Positions 35,085-47,827 of a DNA stretch of 64,000 nucleotides are shown piece after piece. The translations under genes and the position numbers were made by a program. Position 1 is the first letter of the stretch. Each line of letters starts with the position of its first letter. The notes below the pieces were generated by a model, which did no database searches, was not told the DNA's origin, and worked only from the letters and a program-made list of their open reading frames with translations. Origin of the DNA: Atriophallophorus winterbourni (Eukaryota; Platyhelminthes; Trematoda; Plagiorchiida; Microphallidae); the NCBI GenBank assembly GCA_013407085.1, contig JACCGJ010001475.1:58743-122742 (forward strand), given 5' to 3'.

Positions 35085-35799
35085 GTATCCGAGACCTGGC
35101 ATTCGAACGCCGTTCTAAATTTGTGCTAAGCAGAGGTGGAGTTACCCCTCTACAATGCAATAATTTTGCCACATCTTGAATACTCTATTTAGGCTTAGAG
35201 GCCATATTACCAGAAGAATCGAAAGCAGAAATGTAAGGTACAGAAACTGACCTTTCTCACGGCCGTGTGTTTGGCATGCACCAACCATGAAAATCGTATA
35301 TTAACATCATGACTTCTCGCGCATAAGAAAGTGCAGCCTCGAAACTAACGCATATAATCCTTCAAAGTTGTCAAGTGATTAAGCCCTGTCGAATTTGATG
35401 GCTTCTATCGGTTCTCTCCCCTGGTTGTTACACGATAGCATAGTCTCTAGCTGAGTAAACAGCACACCAGGATAGAGTCTATAGCGCATTTTTTGACATC
35501 CGTGTAGAAACGCGTTGAACTGACTTCCCATAGAACTATTCTCAGCAGCTTCATTAATTACGTTTAGATTTGGACTGGACAAATGTTGGCAAGTGCTCTA
35601 CCACAAGCATATCCCATATAAATAAATCACTATATTTTTACTGACAAAAAAACAAAAATAATCTGCTTATATTTTTCAAACGCGTACAAGCGTTTCACGA
35701 ATCGTCCTATATCGTTATGTATGTTTGCATTGTATAGTCTTTTTATATTATATACTCGTAACCCTTTATACAACCATTCCTTTTTCTTTTTAGCCATAT
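35085..35799. other. Unrecognised stretch next to divergent hammerhead
   Basis: A 67-codon minus frame (35379-35582) ends GREPIEAIKFDRA. It has a protein-like look but I do not recognise it; it could belong to an element that also carries the hammerhead at 35043. Confidence 0.35.
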
Positions 35800-38700
35800 A
35801 CTTTTCAGTTCAATTTAGTTCAGTTCAGTTGGCACAGGACTGTAAATGGCTAATAAACCAATCGAGCGTTCAGAATTTCGGTCGCTAAGAAACATTTTCA
35901 TGCTAATTCGATCATGCCAAGTTGCATCCAAACTTCTTTTGATCGCACCTACCTATATGCAAGAGATTAGTTCCACTGACAGCCTATTCCAGATGCTTAC
36001 CACTTTTACTGATGACGTGTTCTATAAAATTCAGACGATTGTGTTTTTTCTAGCGAGCTTTATTGTATGCCATCTAGTTAAAGGGTTGATCGCTCAAAAG
36101 AAAAAAATTTATTACACGTGGCCTAGGCCTTTCAGTATTTTGAAGATTCTTATTAGGTCACCCCGTAGATGCCGACGCCAAGGTGAGAATAGACATAAAA
36201 ATTAGAGGTTCCTAGTAGGGTTTTCCTGACATAATTTCAACCATACTAGCGTTGAACTCCCTAAAGTGGTAACATGTCTTTTTGAAAGAAAGGGCTCCCG
36301 GCTTGCACGCATCATTCTAAATGTGGCCAGACAACCACCATATATAAGGAAATAAACCACCGCCGTTCTACATGTCATAACAGATTTAGGCATACGGTGA
36401 TCTATTCAAACTAGTTGTGCAGCTGAGGCGCATTGCGCATCCAATTTGAATCCGCTGTTTTGACTATACCTAAATACTTAACCCACAGAATAGATTTAAA
36501 GTCGATCTTATTGCTATTGGCATTCACTCTAATTTTGTCGACTTATGCATAATATGCTATAGTTCATAGGAAGATCCCAATACTCTGACCATTAATTAAC
36601 CTTTTCGATATCTCTTAACAGATCACCGTTATCAATGTATCCATTAAATTTGACATAATCTGCAAACATTTAAGAAGGTCGTGACAACTGATATGCCAAC
36701 TCATCGATGAAGATCACGAAGAGTATTGTGCCTAGTTGTTCACCCTGTGGGACTTTAATGGTCAAATGGCGAATTCCGAGAGAGATTCGCCTACACGCAC
36801 TTGGGTGGAACTATAACGAATGAAACTGGTTGTCCAGTCGTAAAGCTTACTGGATAAACCTTTTTCTGCGAGATTCAACCTTTAGAACCAGCAACTGACC
36901 GAGTCGAATTAATTATTAAAGTCTAACAAGAAGAACTCTACCCGTCCGCCTTTGTCTTTTTTCATGGAAACTCTATCAAAAAAGTATAAACGATTCGAGA
37001 AACACGAACTTCATTTAAGAGAGAGATGTTGAACCGTGCTTAATGATGAATTGTGAAAGAGGTGGCTGCATAAACGGTCCGTGATTAGTCTATTCAAGTT
37101 TTTGGATAAAACACTATTCAAGCTTATCGGTCGGAAATTGGTAACCGTGTTTGTGGAACCTCCTTTTGTCATGGGTACTACAAGGGCATTCTTTCAGTCA
37201 TCCAAGAGGATACCTTTGTAGAGCGAATCATTATATAGACTACAAAAATGCTTTGTAAGTACCATAGACATCCATTCTATGTACACTTTGAACATAATCC
37301 AGGAAAGCTGTTGACTCGTCGGAGTGAGAACTTTCTCACCATTGTCTAATATCATGGTACCTACGTGCTCCACCGACTTACCTCTAGACTAGACGTAACT
37401 AAAATACTTCTTAGGATTCATTTTAGCAGAGTTTGCCAGGTAGGTTTCGTATCGTCGCTCAAGCCTCCGTTGTATCTTAACTGTGTTGTTTCCCAAAGCC
37501 TTATAGCACTAATTATTTCTGTCAGTCAGAAAGGCTGTGTATATACTCAGTTTCCGTCCCACCAAATAATATTGCGTCGCACAACAGAAGTCCGCCAAAG
37601 TGGCTTGTTGCTAAGCCGTGCATGTCGGAAAAGACAGTGAATGTATTGATGACGAACGCTATTGCGCTTCATAACTGACCATATACATGGTCGCTTCACC
37701 ATAAATGTGATTTGTAGGAAAGGTTTTGGACATTTTAATGACCTTTAGGCAGAACAAGGTCTAGTGCAAATGGTGAAGGCCCATCTATGTGCCTAGATTC
37801 CCTAATTACGTGCTGATGAAACGCACAATAGTTTCTGGTCCTCATTCTTAGATGCACCCAAGGACCTGTATAAAACAGCCTAATGCAAAAGTGAACTTAC
37901 CAGTGTCGAGACCAGCTGGACTCCGAGGGTAGCCATTTTGATGGCAGACTATATGTATTCAATACCATGCTGTGGGAGTATTAGAGATGCTCTTTAGCGT
38001 CTAAAATATGGCATATCCTTTCTATGAGCTTTATAGGTCGAAAGAAAATCAACGTGGAATAGTTTCTGCATCTTGAAGCAATTTGCATTAATTCCAGCCA
38101 TTTACTAAGCACGCTGCAAGCATTTGCGTAAAGTATGCTTTGTGCATTTTCATGTGTGGCCCCTGATTTTGGAGAACCCTCGGGTGCAGCGCACGAGGTA
38201 CTACCGAGTTTTTCGTATCCACATATGATAGCACAATAGTACTTTATGCGCAATCTACGTCGGTTTGCGTGTAGTGGTTCTTAATAGAGCGGCGTTGAGT
38301 GCAAACGAAGCCAGGCTTTCGTTTACTGCACCGCAACTTATCAAAAAACCCACATGTGTTTTCCAACATCACTTGAGCATTCCTCATAGAAATTATACAG
38401 TTGCAGAGTTCATTCGTTGGCGTTTTTGGGGTTTTCCTCTGGCTCCGCTGCAATGCCTACCGAACCATGGAACGCGAATTATTTTACCGAAGCTGGGCGA
38501 TTGTCGGGTGCCAATCTATACCAGCCCATTGTATTGGTATGTATTTGGTAGTTTTTGGAAAAAACAAGTTTCTGTCACAAAGATTTTTGAATTCGAAATG
38601 TTGCTGGATTCTTGCTCATGTTCGAATTACTGTCTCTTCCAGAGATTGATTGTCTGTACCTAAACTGACTGAATATTAGGATTAAGGTCTGCTAATCGCA

Positions 38701-39270
38701 ATAGAATTGGTACAGATTGTCGATTAAAGCTGCGTCGTCACATAGCTTCATTTATAAAAGTTTTTTTGTTCGTTTAAGATCAAAATATTTCTGGTGTAGT
38801 TTTATTATTTGTCTTTGGAACAGCGCTCGCAGATCTCGCAATTCACGACGTAGTGAAGCTGATTGCGAGTTCATTGCCATATAATTATAAAGACGCAGCT
38901 CGCTTTTCTTACTTTTAGGCGAGAGCGGTTTATTTTGGGCTTGCCGAGGCTTCTTATTATGCTGGCAAACAAAAGTTTTGTTAGCTTTTAATAAACTCAT
39001 TGCTGCAGCAATATGTAGAACCGTCGACTGTGGCCGGATTGGCTTGGACGATGCCGCTACTCGGGCAAAGGATTTCTGGGTTGGTTCCTGCAGTGTCGTG
39101 AATAATGTGCAAACTAGCTACGACAAGCCTCCCTCGCGAGTTCTGTGCATTTTATGCAGACCAATGAAAACTAAGAATGGGCTGCATACACTGTATATGG
39201 GTTTGGAAAATTTAACAAAGTTTGATCGTAACGCGAACTTCAATTTTTCGCAAATGAACTAAACCGCTGA
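35800..39270 (-). pseudogene. PHD/TGAAC-tailed LINE family, antisense, long relic with ORF1 and ORF2
   Basis: The minus-strand element ends at 35810-35845 in a (TGAAC)n-type tail, next to the family 3' end (cacaggactg, aatcgagcgttc). Upstream: thumb, RT pieces TILFVIFIDELAYQLS and FADY (36650-36720), FRPISLNSVLSKNLN (37100), linker RRLERRYETYLANSAKMNPK (37430), endonuclease start ILYANACSVLSKWLELM (38060-38150). A basic, coiled-coil-like reading frame (38752-39000) is likely ORF1. Stops in every part. Confidence 0.7.
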
Positions 39271-39576
39271 ACCGAAAATTTACGCTTGTTGCCTTTCAAT
39301 GATATGTAAAGGTTCTTTGCTCATCTATAATTTTCTCATTTAGTGGCTTTTCAAATACAGTCGAAAACGTTAAACTTCACACTGAAGATCTTTCATTGAT
39401 ACTGTCAAATCACGCTGGAACTATCGCTTTACGCCGGGCGTCGACAGTATAAATACCTTAAATTAAAATTAATGAAGGCAACTATATCACTGATATTAAA
39501 CTTGCACAATCTATTATCTGAATAGGTTGATTTTATTCTGTGTATCCTAAAACTTGATTGTTGAAGATAAATATAA

Positions 39577-41700
39577 GTTTCGCGCAGTAAGTTCAACTTG
39601 GTTGTATTTCTCACGCTCTGTTTTAAAAACCAATACGAATTTTCGCTATTCTACGAAATTGCTGTAAAATAGACTATTAATTTTACTACATTCTAGAAAG
39701 CAAATCGCTCATTATATTTCCTGCAAATTAATTACGCTTGCGATAAAATCAGTCTTAAATTTTTCTGGTACATTATCGTTATTCATAATTCTCGCTGTAA
39801 GATGTTGGTTGAATTTTCAAGGTCCACACAGACGTTTGCTTCTTACGATATTTTGATAATTCTTCAAACGCACCGTCGAATTTGTTTGGCCTGGCATCTG
39901 ATGTCCATGTATTAGATGAGTTGACTTTCAATGAAGCTGAGGTGTATAACGCACTTATCCATGTTCGCGTCAAAAACTCTGAGGGACCGGATGGCATTCA
40001 CACAATTATGCTTACAAATCTTGCCTCAGTGCTTACCGAACCGTTTTTCCAGCTCTTTAATTAATGTTTGCAACTGAGGGTGTTTCCCAGTAAGTGGAAG
40101 GGAGCCATAGTCGTGCCAATACACAAAGGTGGTTGCAGGCCAACTCTTTGGAACTATAGACCTGTCAGCCTGACTAGCATCGTCTCAAAAGTACTAGAAA
40201 AACTATTGCGTGACGAAATCTGTCAGCTTCTTAGTCAGCATTCTCTGTTGAATGTAACTCAACATGAATTTCTAAAGGGTAGATCCTGCCTGACTAACCT
40301 TCTTAGTTTTCTTGATACTGCAACTAAAATGCTAGACGAAGGAAAGCCAGTCGATGTCCTCTACTTAGATTACAGCAAGGCTTTTGATTTCGCAAGCCAC
40401 CGACTTCTAGAGTTAACGCTAGCAGCAAAGGGCATACAGGGTAGTCTACTTGCTTGGATAAAAGCATTCCTCAAGGGTCGGAACTCGGCCCTGTTCTATT
40501 CATAATCTTCATTGATGACTTGTCATCTGCCTTGAAGTTTACATGCTTCATTTTCGCGGATGATGTGAAGTTCATAGGATCAACGGATGTAGATACCCTG
40601 ATGCATGACCTTGAGCGTGTCATAATCTGGTCATACTAGTGAGACATGTCACTGAACCTTAATAAGAGCACACGCTTGTCAGCATTGGATGATAAGATTT
40701 CGGTCCAGGTGTCGGGAAATTCTCTCAGTGTTAACGCAGCACAGTGTGTTAAGGATTAGGGAGTACTGGTTAGGGCTGACTTAAAATATACTGATGCGGC
40801 TCAGCGTGCACGCAAGGTACTTTTCGGCTGTAATCAGTGCTATCGACCAGAGGACCCGATGTATTTTTACCACTTTACAAGGCATTAGTTCGGCCATCAC
40901 TCGAATATTGTGTTCAGAGGTGGTGTCCCCACTACAAATATGACATCCTTTGACTTGAAAGCGTACAGCGCCTCGCAACTCCCATGATTGAGGGTCAACG
41001 AGGGAAACCGTACGCTGCGCGCCTGGTGTCTATCGATCTTTTCTCACTCAGGCGCCGTCGTTTAAGAGGTGACTTAATTGAAAACCTTTAGGGCCCTGAA
41101 GGTTTTGAGTGGCGTGTCAATAAACGTTTTCTTTACATTAAGTCCCGAGCTAAGCACACTTACAATTGCTAAGAAACGATTTTGGCTTGACTCTAGGAAA
41201 AACTTTTTCAGCCCGAGGGCTGTAACCTTCTGGAACATTCTTCCAGAACAACTTATATCCTGCAGTAGCGACACGAGTTTAAGGCATGGTTTGGACCGCA
41301 ACTGGGTTAAATTTTATCCTGAATACTCTCTCTAATTACTATACAAGCTTAGGCAGTTCACCATTCAGCGTTATCCCGTAAATCAAGTAAAGGCTAGTGT
41401 TCTCTGTGTTTTTATTATACACGATTCTACTTCAGCTGACCTCTCACCGTGCTGGTGAATAGAAACTGCTTTTTTCTTTTTTAAGCATCGGTTATAACGC
41501 GGTGCCCCCTAAATACAATCCGCATTTTATCTTGGACTCGTGATCGTCGAATATTTCAAATTGACAAAAAGAAAAAAACGTTTAGGTAGTGGTGAGTGCT
41601 TTTTTTACAGCTTTCCACCAAAATAAATCAGGGACGCTCGATTGGCTCGTTAGCCACATACTGTCCTGTGAAAACTGAACTGAGCTTAACTTAACTTAAC
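39577..41700 (+). pseudogene. TGAAC-tailed LINE, internally deleted copy
   Basis: 39577-39800 matches the 5'UTR of the 47.6 kb copy, then the element jumps to the RT linker. ORF1 and the endonuclease are gone. RT: LTFNEAEVYNAL, SEGPDGIHTIML, NYRPVSLTSIVSKVLEKLL, YLDYSKAFDFASHRLLE. A second deletion near 40477 removes about 25 residues before SELGPVLFIIFIDDLSS. The catalytic CFIFADDVKFIG is intact. The thumb is truncated. The 3'UTR 41340-41700 ends gaactgagcttaacttaact. Confidence 0.88.
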
Positions 41701-41702
41701 TA

Positions 41703-42010
41703 TAGAAGATGAAGAAAAAGAGGACCGAGTAACGATCCTTGAGGTATCCACTGATAGCGTAGTTTTGGTTATACAACGAGAATCCTCCTCGAACTCTGAA
41801 CGTACTGGCCATATATAATGCTTTCATTCAAGGAATTAGACTGCCCCGTATAACTTTTGTTGTAGCCTGATCACTATAAGGCGGTGATTCGCGGAATTGA
41901 TAGCCTTGCGAAAATCTAGTTAGATGGCTCCGACTGGGTTTTCTTTGTACGAATGGATTGCAATAGAAATAATTCTGGTAATTATTACTCCAATAATAAA
42001 GTGTGGTATG
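41703..42010 (-). pseudogene. LINE RT palm fragment, antisense
   Basis: Minus strand reads NENPVGAI, LDFRKAINSANHRL (the KAFDSVNHRL motif) at 41860-41950 and a decayed SGVPQG-type stretch with SVLFFFI at 41703-41755. Confidence 0.6.
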
Positions 42011-42114
42011 GATTCAAGCATAAACATTACAAATGTTTACTAACATACATACAGGTCTCTAAATCGATTAAAGACTTATCATTATTAAAAAATTGATTTC
42101 TGCTCAAAGGTCTA

Positions 42115-42185
42115 GATTAAGTTCAAGTTCAAGTTCAACTTGCATAGGACTGAAGTTGGTCAATGCCAATCATGCGCCCAGATTT
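42115..42185 (-). mobile_element. Tail fragment of TGAAC-tailed LINE, antisense
   Basis: aagttcaagttcaagttcaa followed by cttgcataggactg equals the reversed tail and last 3'UTR bases of the 47.6 kb family. Extremely 5'-truncated. Confidence 0.6.
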
Positions 42186-42289
42186 TGTTCAAGGTCAACA
42201 TGGACGTTTCTTTTTTACGATATTTTGATATTGTAGTGGATATTCGAGCTATTTCAAGATTATTACAAGAACTTCATTCTCTTTTCAAC

Positions 42290-43290
42290 GCATCTGAATA
42301 TGGGTACGACTCGTAAATCTGCAAAAGGAGATCATGCAGCACCGACTGCAAGGAAGACTCAAGAAAATGGGGGCTCCGCTGCTCACTCTGGGGATTCTTG
42401 TCTGATTTGTTCGAAACAGGTCGCCAAAAACGCTGAAGCTGTTTAATGTGAAATATGTTTAATGTGTATACATATTCGATGTGGTGGAATAAAGCCGGAG
42501 ATATCATTAGCTTCAGAAAAATTCATGCGATGTCATTGGCACGATATGTAAGATATGACTTCCACCGACTGGTTTTAGGCTCGCAGGTACTCAGCTTCTG
42601 CTAAGACCTCTGAAGGTACTAATGATGGAATTGTAAATAGTGGCTCTCCCTAGAAGGAGGATAACCACCACACACCTTGTGTACAGCAAGTTTGCATGCA
42701 ATCTGAAGATTTACGCACCTTTGCAAAAGTTGCTTCCTCGCCTGTACTCGGTTCCAAAGACGGAGTTAGTTTTGCTGGTGCAACGAACGTTCTTAAGCCC
42801 AAAGAGGTCCAGGAACTATCACAGCTAGATAAAAGTATCAAGAATAAACACCAAAGCTTTACCACTGATGAGAGTAGCAAATCCTGCATCACTCTTCACA
42901 ATGAGTCGGATAAACAGGTTCTTTGGTGATCGAATGAGTTTAACACGAACGCGATTTCTTAAATTCTGCTCTTGCCCCTGTATTTGACGAAGGTGAAAAG
43001 GGTGTAAAGGTACACACAGCGTTTCGTCTAGGCCGCAAGCCAGCGCCAGGTGATCACCCAAGTCCGTTTGAAATTGTGTTAGACTTAGCAAGTGGCCTTA
43101 CTGCTAAAGAGGGGTTACAGGTTAAAGGGTAGTGAACTGCGACTTCTGCGTGATCTCTCCCTGGAAGATCGTGTGAAAATTCGGAAAGCTACTCAGGAGA
43201 TTAGCGAGCGCAGAGACGCAGGTGAAACTAACTTGCGCATTGTGGATTTTCGGGTTGTGAGGATGAGGCTAAAAGTTGAAAACCTCTGAC
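42290..43290 (+). pseudogene. LINE ORF1 with PHD-like zinc finger (element C)
   Basis: Starts MGTTRKSAKGDHAAPTARKT at 42299. A PHD-type finger follows, CLICSKQV...CEICLMCIHIRCGGI, broken by one stop (42445). Ser-rich region, then LRTFAKVASSPVLG (42705) and a basic C-terminal part (43092-43289). CR1-type ORF1 proteins often carry such fingers (family knowledge). At least three frame breaks. Confidence 0.65.
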
Positions 43291-43319
43291 GATTGGCATT
43301 CGTAGGGATCTGGATCTTT

Positions 43320-45470
43320 GAAAGTGATATATTTTGATGCTAGGAGCTTGAGAAACAAACTGGATGAATATTTGATCGGATTAGACGAAACTCTCCAGCG
43401 ATCATTGCGGTGACTGAAACCTGGCTCTCTCCTGAGCAGGATGATCCGGAGCTGGCCCTACTTGGATATAGACTCTTTCGCTCAGATCGAACAGACGCTG
43501 AAATCGCTTATTATTCCAACAACATATTTCCGTCGCAGTTTGCTCGTCTCCAGCAGACTGCCGGTATGGCTGAGAGTTTATGGTGCCGTATAACGACTGC
43601 AGCTTCATTTGCCACGATAATTGTCGTTTATCGTGCTCTCAATACTCAGGCAGATACTCTGATATCACACATATGTCAGTATGCTAGATCCTCAAACAGC
43701 TTCATTATGGGGGATTTCAATGCTCCTAGTATTGATTTGACTTCGCTAGAGGAAGGTTCTAGGTCATTAGAGCGGGACATATTGGACGCTGTGGTTGATG
43801 TGGGCCTCGTACAGCATGATTCCTATCCGACCACAGTAGGCCCTACTCGGTGTGAGTCCATTTTGGACTTGGTATTCACTCCCACGCAGTCCGATATTAC
43901 TCAGCTTCGGACTGAAGCTCCATTAGGCTGTAGTGACACCTTAATTTATATTTGGAAACGCAAAACTGGCTTGGTACCCGATCCAATTCCCATAAGGAAT
44001 TTTTGGAAATTAGACGCGGATGTTGCTTTATTTCTCGATTGGTCTTTCGATCAATCAGCTAATGTTGGAGATTGTTGGCTGATGACACTTATTGAGGTGG
44101 CTGTTCCGTTGTCCACACGTGAGGCGAAAGGTCAACGTTGGTTTGATAAGGAGATGAGGAAACTTTTGCGTCAACGTCAAAAGCTCTGGTCGATATTCGT
44201 AAGCCGGATAAACGCCACTGACTATGACAATTATCGGCAAGCAAGAAACCTTTTCACGGCATTCAAACGCAAAAAAACGTATGTTGTACGAGCAGCGATT
44301 GGTTGACGAGTTTACTTGTGCACCAAAACGGCTTTTCGCGTACATACGCCGCCGCACAAAGGCGTCGCCATATATTTCTCATTCGATAGACATTACTGAG
44401 GATGGTTTGAAAGCATAAGCCTTGGCTAAGCAATATGCCTTCGTGAACTGTCTCGAAGACAGTGATCATCTTTCTGTCTCTAAGAACAGTGAGGTCCTGT
44501 CTGACCTTGATGGAGATGTAGAGACGGTTAGACTCCTGTTGGAATAGTTAGACACACCATCCGCGTCAGGACCAGACGGTATTCATGCGTTGGTTTTACG
44601 AGCACTATCAGAAGTGTTGTGCATTCCGCTGGTCAGGTTGTTTACAAAATCTGTAACATTAGGGGTCTTGCCACAAGAATGGAAACAGGGTATTTTCAAA
44701 CCTATGTTTAAGAGACGGAACACTAGTAGTCCCTGCTAATTACAGTCACATTGACTTCTGTGATTGGTAAAATTTTAGAGGTTGATTAAAAGGAAAATAG
44801 AGCTTTTTCTTTTAGGGTGTGTGCATTAGTGTTCACAACAACATGGATTCACCAAAACTCGCTCATGCGTAAGTAATCTTCTCCTGGCACGAGAAAGTTG
44901 GTGTGCTTTGACTGACTCTGGTCAAGTGGTCGATGTCATTTTTATCGACTTCAGTGAGGCGTTCGACTGCGTGCCCCACAGCCGATTGCTCGTCAAGCTG
45001 GAGGGTTTGGGTATTCAAGGTTATCTACTTAAGTGGATTGAGGCGTTAATCTCAGGGCGGTCAAACCGTGTAGAGGTTTTGGTTTTTCTTCTTCTTAAGA
45101 AATGATAGCAAACACCGGAGTGCCGCGGGGATCTGTCCTTGAACATGCGCGTATACTTCGATGACACTGGTGGGAATACATTCGTGGAGGTAAGCCTATC
45201 AGAGCGGTGATGTTCGAAAAAATACTTGAGGATTCTGGTTATGGATTCCGTAAAGTCGGAGGCTGACACTTGTAAGAGAATAGGCAGCGCTACCAGGATT
45301 CTCTGGGCGATTCGGCGCAAATTTGCGTCCATTACCCCGCAAATGTTCCAGACACTTTTCTATACTTCCATTCGTCCTCCGTTGGAATATGGGCTACCTG
45401 TTGCATTACCTCTGTCTGAAGGCGAATGCGACTTCTTGGAGCGGGTACAAATCAAAAATAAAGAATCAAT
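43320..45470 (+). pseudogene. LINE ORF2 (element C), endonuclease and RT, left part
   Basis: Endonuclease begins IYFDARSLRNKLDEYL at 43329, then AVTETWLSPEQ, MGDFNAPSID (43708) and GCSDTLIY, where the usual SDH is SDT. A long frame (43410-44306) covers the domain and linker. RT pieces: SGPDGIHALVLRALSE (44570), IDFSEAFDCVPHSRLLVKL (44945), GVPRGSVLE (45118). The catalytic region is largely deleted. Then thumb DSVKSEADTCKRIGSATR and PPLEYGLPVALP. It stops at DFLERVQ (45450), where another element is inserted. Confidence 0.82.
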
Positions 45471-47085
45471 ATTTTATGTTGAAAAAAGCAATTGCTTTAC
45501 ATGTACCATTGGATGACAACTATTACAAAAAAGAAAATGTAATCAAAGACACATTGTTGTATGTTTGTCTGGGTTCATGTTGATTCAACACAGGGCCGAT
45601 TATGGGGTGTTCTTGGATATATGCATCTAGTTTTGCTTTAAAAACATCGAATGTTGTTACATTCACAACGTCTTGTGGTAGTGCATTCCATAGAAAGCAG
45701 ATACGCACAGAGAAGAAATTGCGCCGACATTCAAGTCTTGAGTGCAGGATTGCGAGACAACTTGAGTGACTACGTGTATTCCGAGGGGAGATTATTTTTA
45801 TTCGATCTCGGAGCGGGTGGTTTTCGATTCGCAGTATTTTGTAAGCTAGAATAACGTCGCTCCTCGTTCGCCTCTGTGTAAAATCAGGCAAACCTAGTAT
45901 GGCCATTCGCTCTTGATATGGGACGTGCTGCATCTCATCAAATAGCTTGTTGCTCGGTGGTAAATTCTATCCAAGAGATCGATGTCTTTGCGCAGCCACG
46001 GTGCCCACGCTGAGATCAAATACTCCATCGTTAGATGAATGTAAGTATTTATAATGCGCGAAAGTGTTTCGAGCGAGAACCGCCAAAAACTTCTCCTCAG
46101 GATTCCTAATATATCACATGCCCGAATAAACACTTTTTGACAATGCATATTCGGTTTCAGGTTATTAGTAATCCAAATCCCGAGATCCTTTTTAGCGGTG
46201 GTCCAAGTTAGGTTCTCGTGGCCTAGATTATATGTATGGTCGTATTTACGGTCAAGCTGTAACATATTACATTTGCGTAAGTTGAACGGCATTTGATTTA
46301 ATAGGGACCAGTGATACAGAGCATCCAAGTCCTGTTGTAGCATCAAACAATCTTCAGTAGATCGAATTTGCTACCATATTTTAATGTCGTCAGCAAAAAA
46401 AACTAGCTTACACCGCACTATTTCAGTAATATCATTGATTTGCAACAGGAAAAGTATATGCCCGAGCAATGAACCTTGAGTTACCCCGCTCGTGGCAACG
46501 ATACTTCCTGATAGTACACCGTCAATGCGAACTCGCACATGCCGATCGGTCAGATAATCTGATAACAACGATAGTAGATAATCTGATAACCACGATAGTA
46601 GCTTTTGCAGAATCAGGCTGTGATTGACCTAGTTAATAGCCTTTGATATATCAATATAACAAGCGTGAACCGTGTAGCCTTGGTCGAGCGACATAGTCCA
46701 GTCGTTTAGTGTGATCAGTATATTCGACAGACAAGATCTGGTCCGGCGAAACCCGTGTTGTGCTGCTGACAAAAGACCTCTTGCTTCAAGGTGACCCACA
46801 ATACATTCACCAATGATGAGCTCCATGATCTGAGAAATACAGGGTAGCAGCGTTACAGGTCTGTAATTTGCTGCGTCAGAACGACAGCCACCCTTGTAAA
46901 TTGGTGTTATCACACCCGCTTCCCATGCTAGAGGTACGCAACCTTCGCGAAGACTCTGGATAAAGACCGCAGCTAAGCTATATGAAAGCTCTCTACAACA
47001 CACATGAAGAATTGCTGGGGTAATGTTGTCCTCCCCGGGGGATTTCTTCGTGTTTAATCATCGTAAGTGTCGCTCCACTACGAAT
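45455..47085 (-). mobile_element. CR1-like LINE inserted antisense into element C
   Basis: Minus-strand RT: CVPLAWEAGVITPIYKGG and NYRPVTLLPCISQIMELI, HACYIDISKAIN (47003-46629), TSGVTQGSLLGHILFL and LVFFADDIKIW (46568-46371), DLGIWITNNLKPNMHCQKV, FLWNALPQDVVNVTT (45690). Its 3'UTR continues to about 45455 and ends with ttgattctttatttttgatt. Both ends cut the host LINE between DFLERVQ and TKLVCGMRKLAYE. Frame breaks at 46346/46371 and 46568/46629; the FADD pair is kept. Confidence 0.85.
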
Positions 47086-47600
47086 TGATCTATTACCGGA
47101 GGGCACTAAGTTGGTTTGTGGAATGCGCAAACTCGCGTACGAGGATAGGAGGAGCTTACTAAAACTCTACCCCCTAGAACTTCGAAGGGAAAGATTTGAC
47201 CTGCTCCTGACACGCCGTTTTATTCTCGGTCAATATGGAAACGAGTTACTCCAGTACTTCCGATTAGTAGGCGAGTCGAGGACTCGGGGACATAACTTTA
47301 AGTTGCAGAAGCCTTGAAGGCTAAAGCTTCGTAATGCGAGCACGCTATCCACGCGGGTGTTGAACACTTGGAACTCTCTACCGAAAGGGCTCCTGTCTCT
47401 ACCATCAGAACATCTACTCAAGAGCGCGTTGGATCAGCATTTGTTGAGACAGATGGACTTGATCCCTGGAGTGATATAGTAGTGTTCCTCTACTCTCAGG
47501 TTTTGCCATGTCAGCAGAAGTCACCCATGTTTATTGCTGTGATAAAGCTTAAACGGGATTTTGTCCCTTCGGCTCTTGATTCAGAAGAAGAACCGATATT
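47085..47600 (+). pseudogene. LINE element C, ORF2 C-terminus and 3' end
   Basis: Resumes the host LINE after the nested insertion: TKLVCGMRKLAYEDRRSLL, YPLELRRERFDLLL, SRTRGHNFKLQKP and TWNSLPKGLLSLPSE-type end (47365-47410). The region 47440-47600 is presumably its 3'UTR; no clear tail. Confidence 0.75.
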
Positions 47601-47827
47601 TCATGCTTCGCGCGGTACGTTCAACTTGGTTGTATTTTCCACGCTCTGCTAAAAATTATAAGCGTTTTCGCTATTCTGTAAAATTACTGTAAAATAGACT
47701 AACTATTTTACTACCTTATAAAAAACAAATCGTCTATTATATTTCGTGCTGATTAATTACGCTTGTGATTTAATCAGTCTATAATCTTTCTGGTACATTA
47801 TCGTTACTTATATTTCTCGCCGTAAGA

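Noticed and set aside
43410..44306. Host endonuclease/phosphatase gene
   Set aside because: The GDFN and TETWL motifs and the adjacent RT in the same direction show it is a LINE endonuclease domain.
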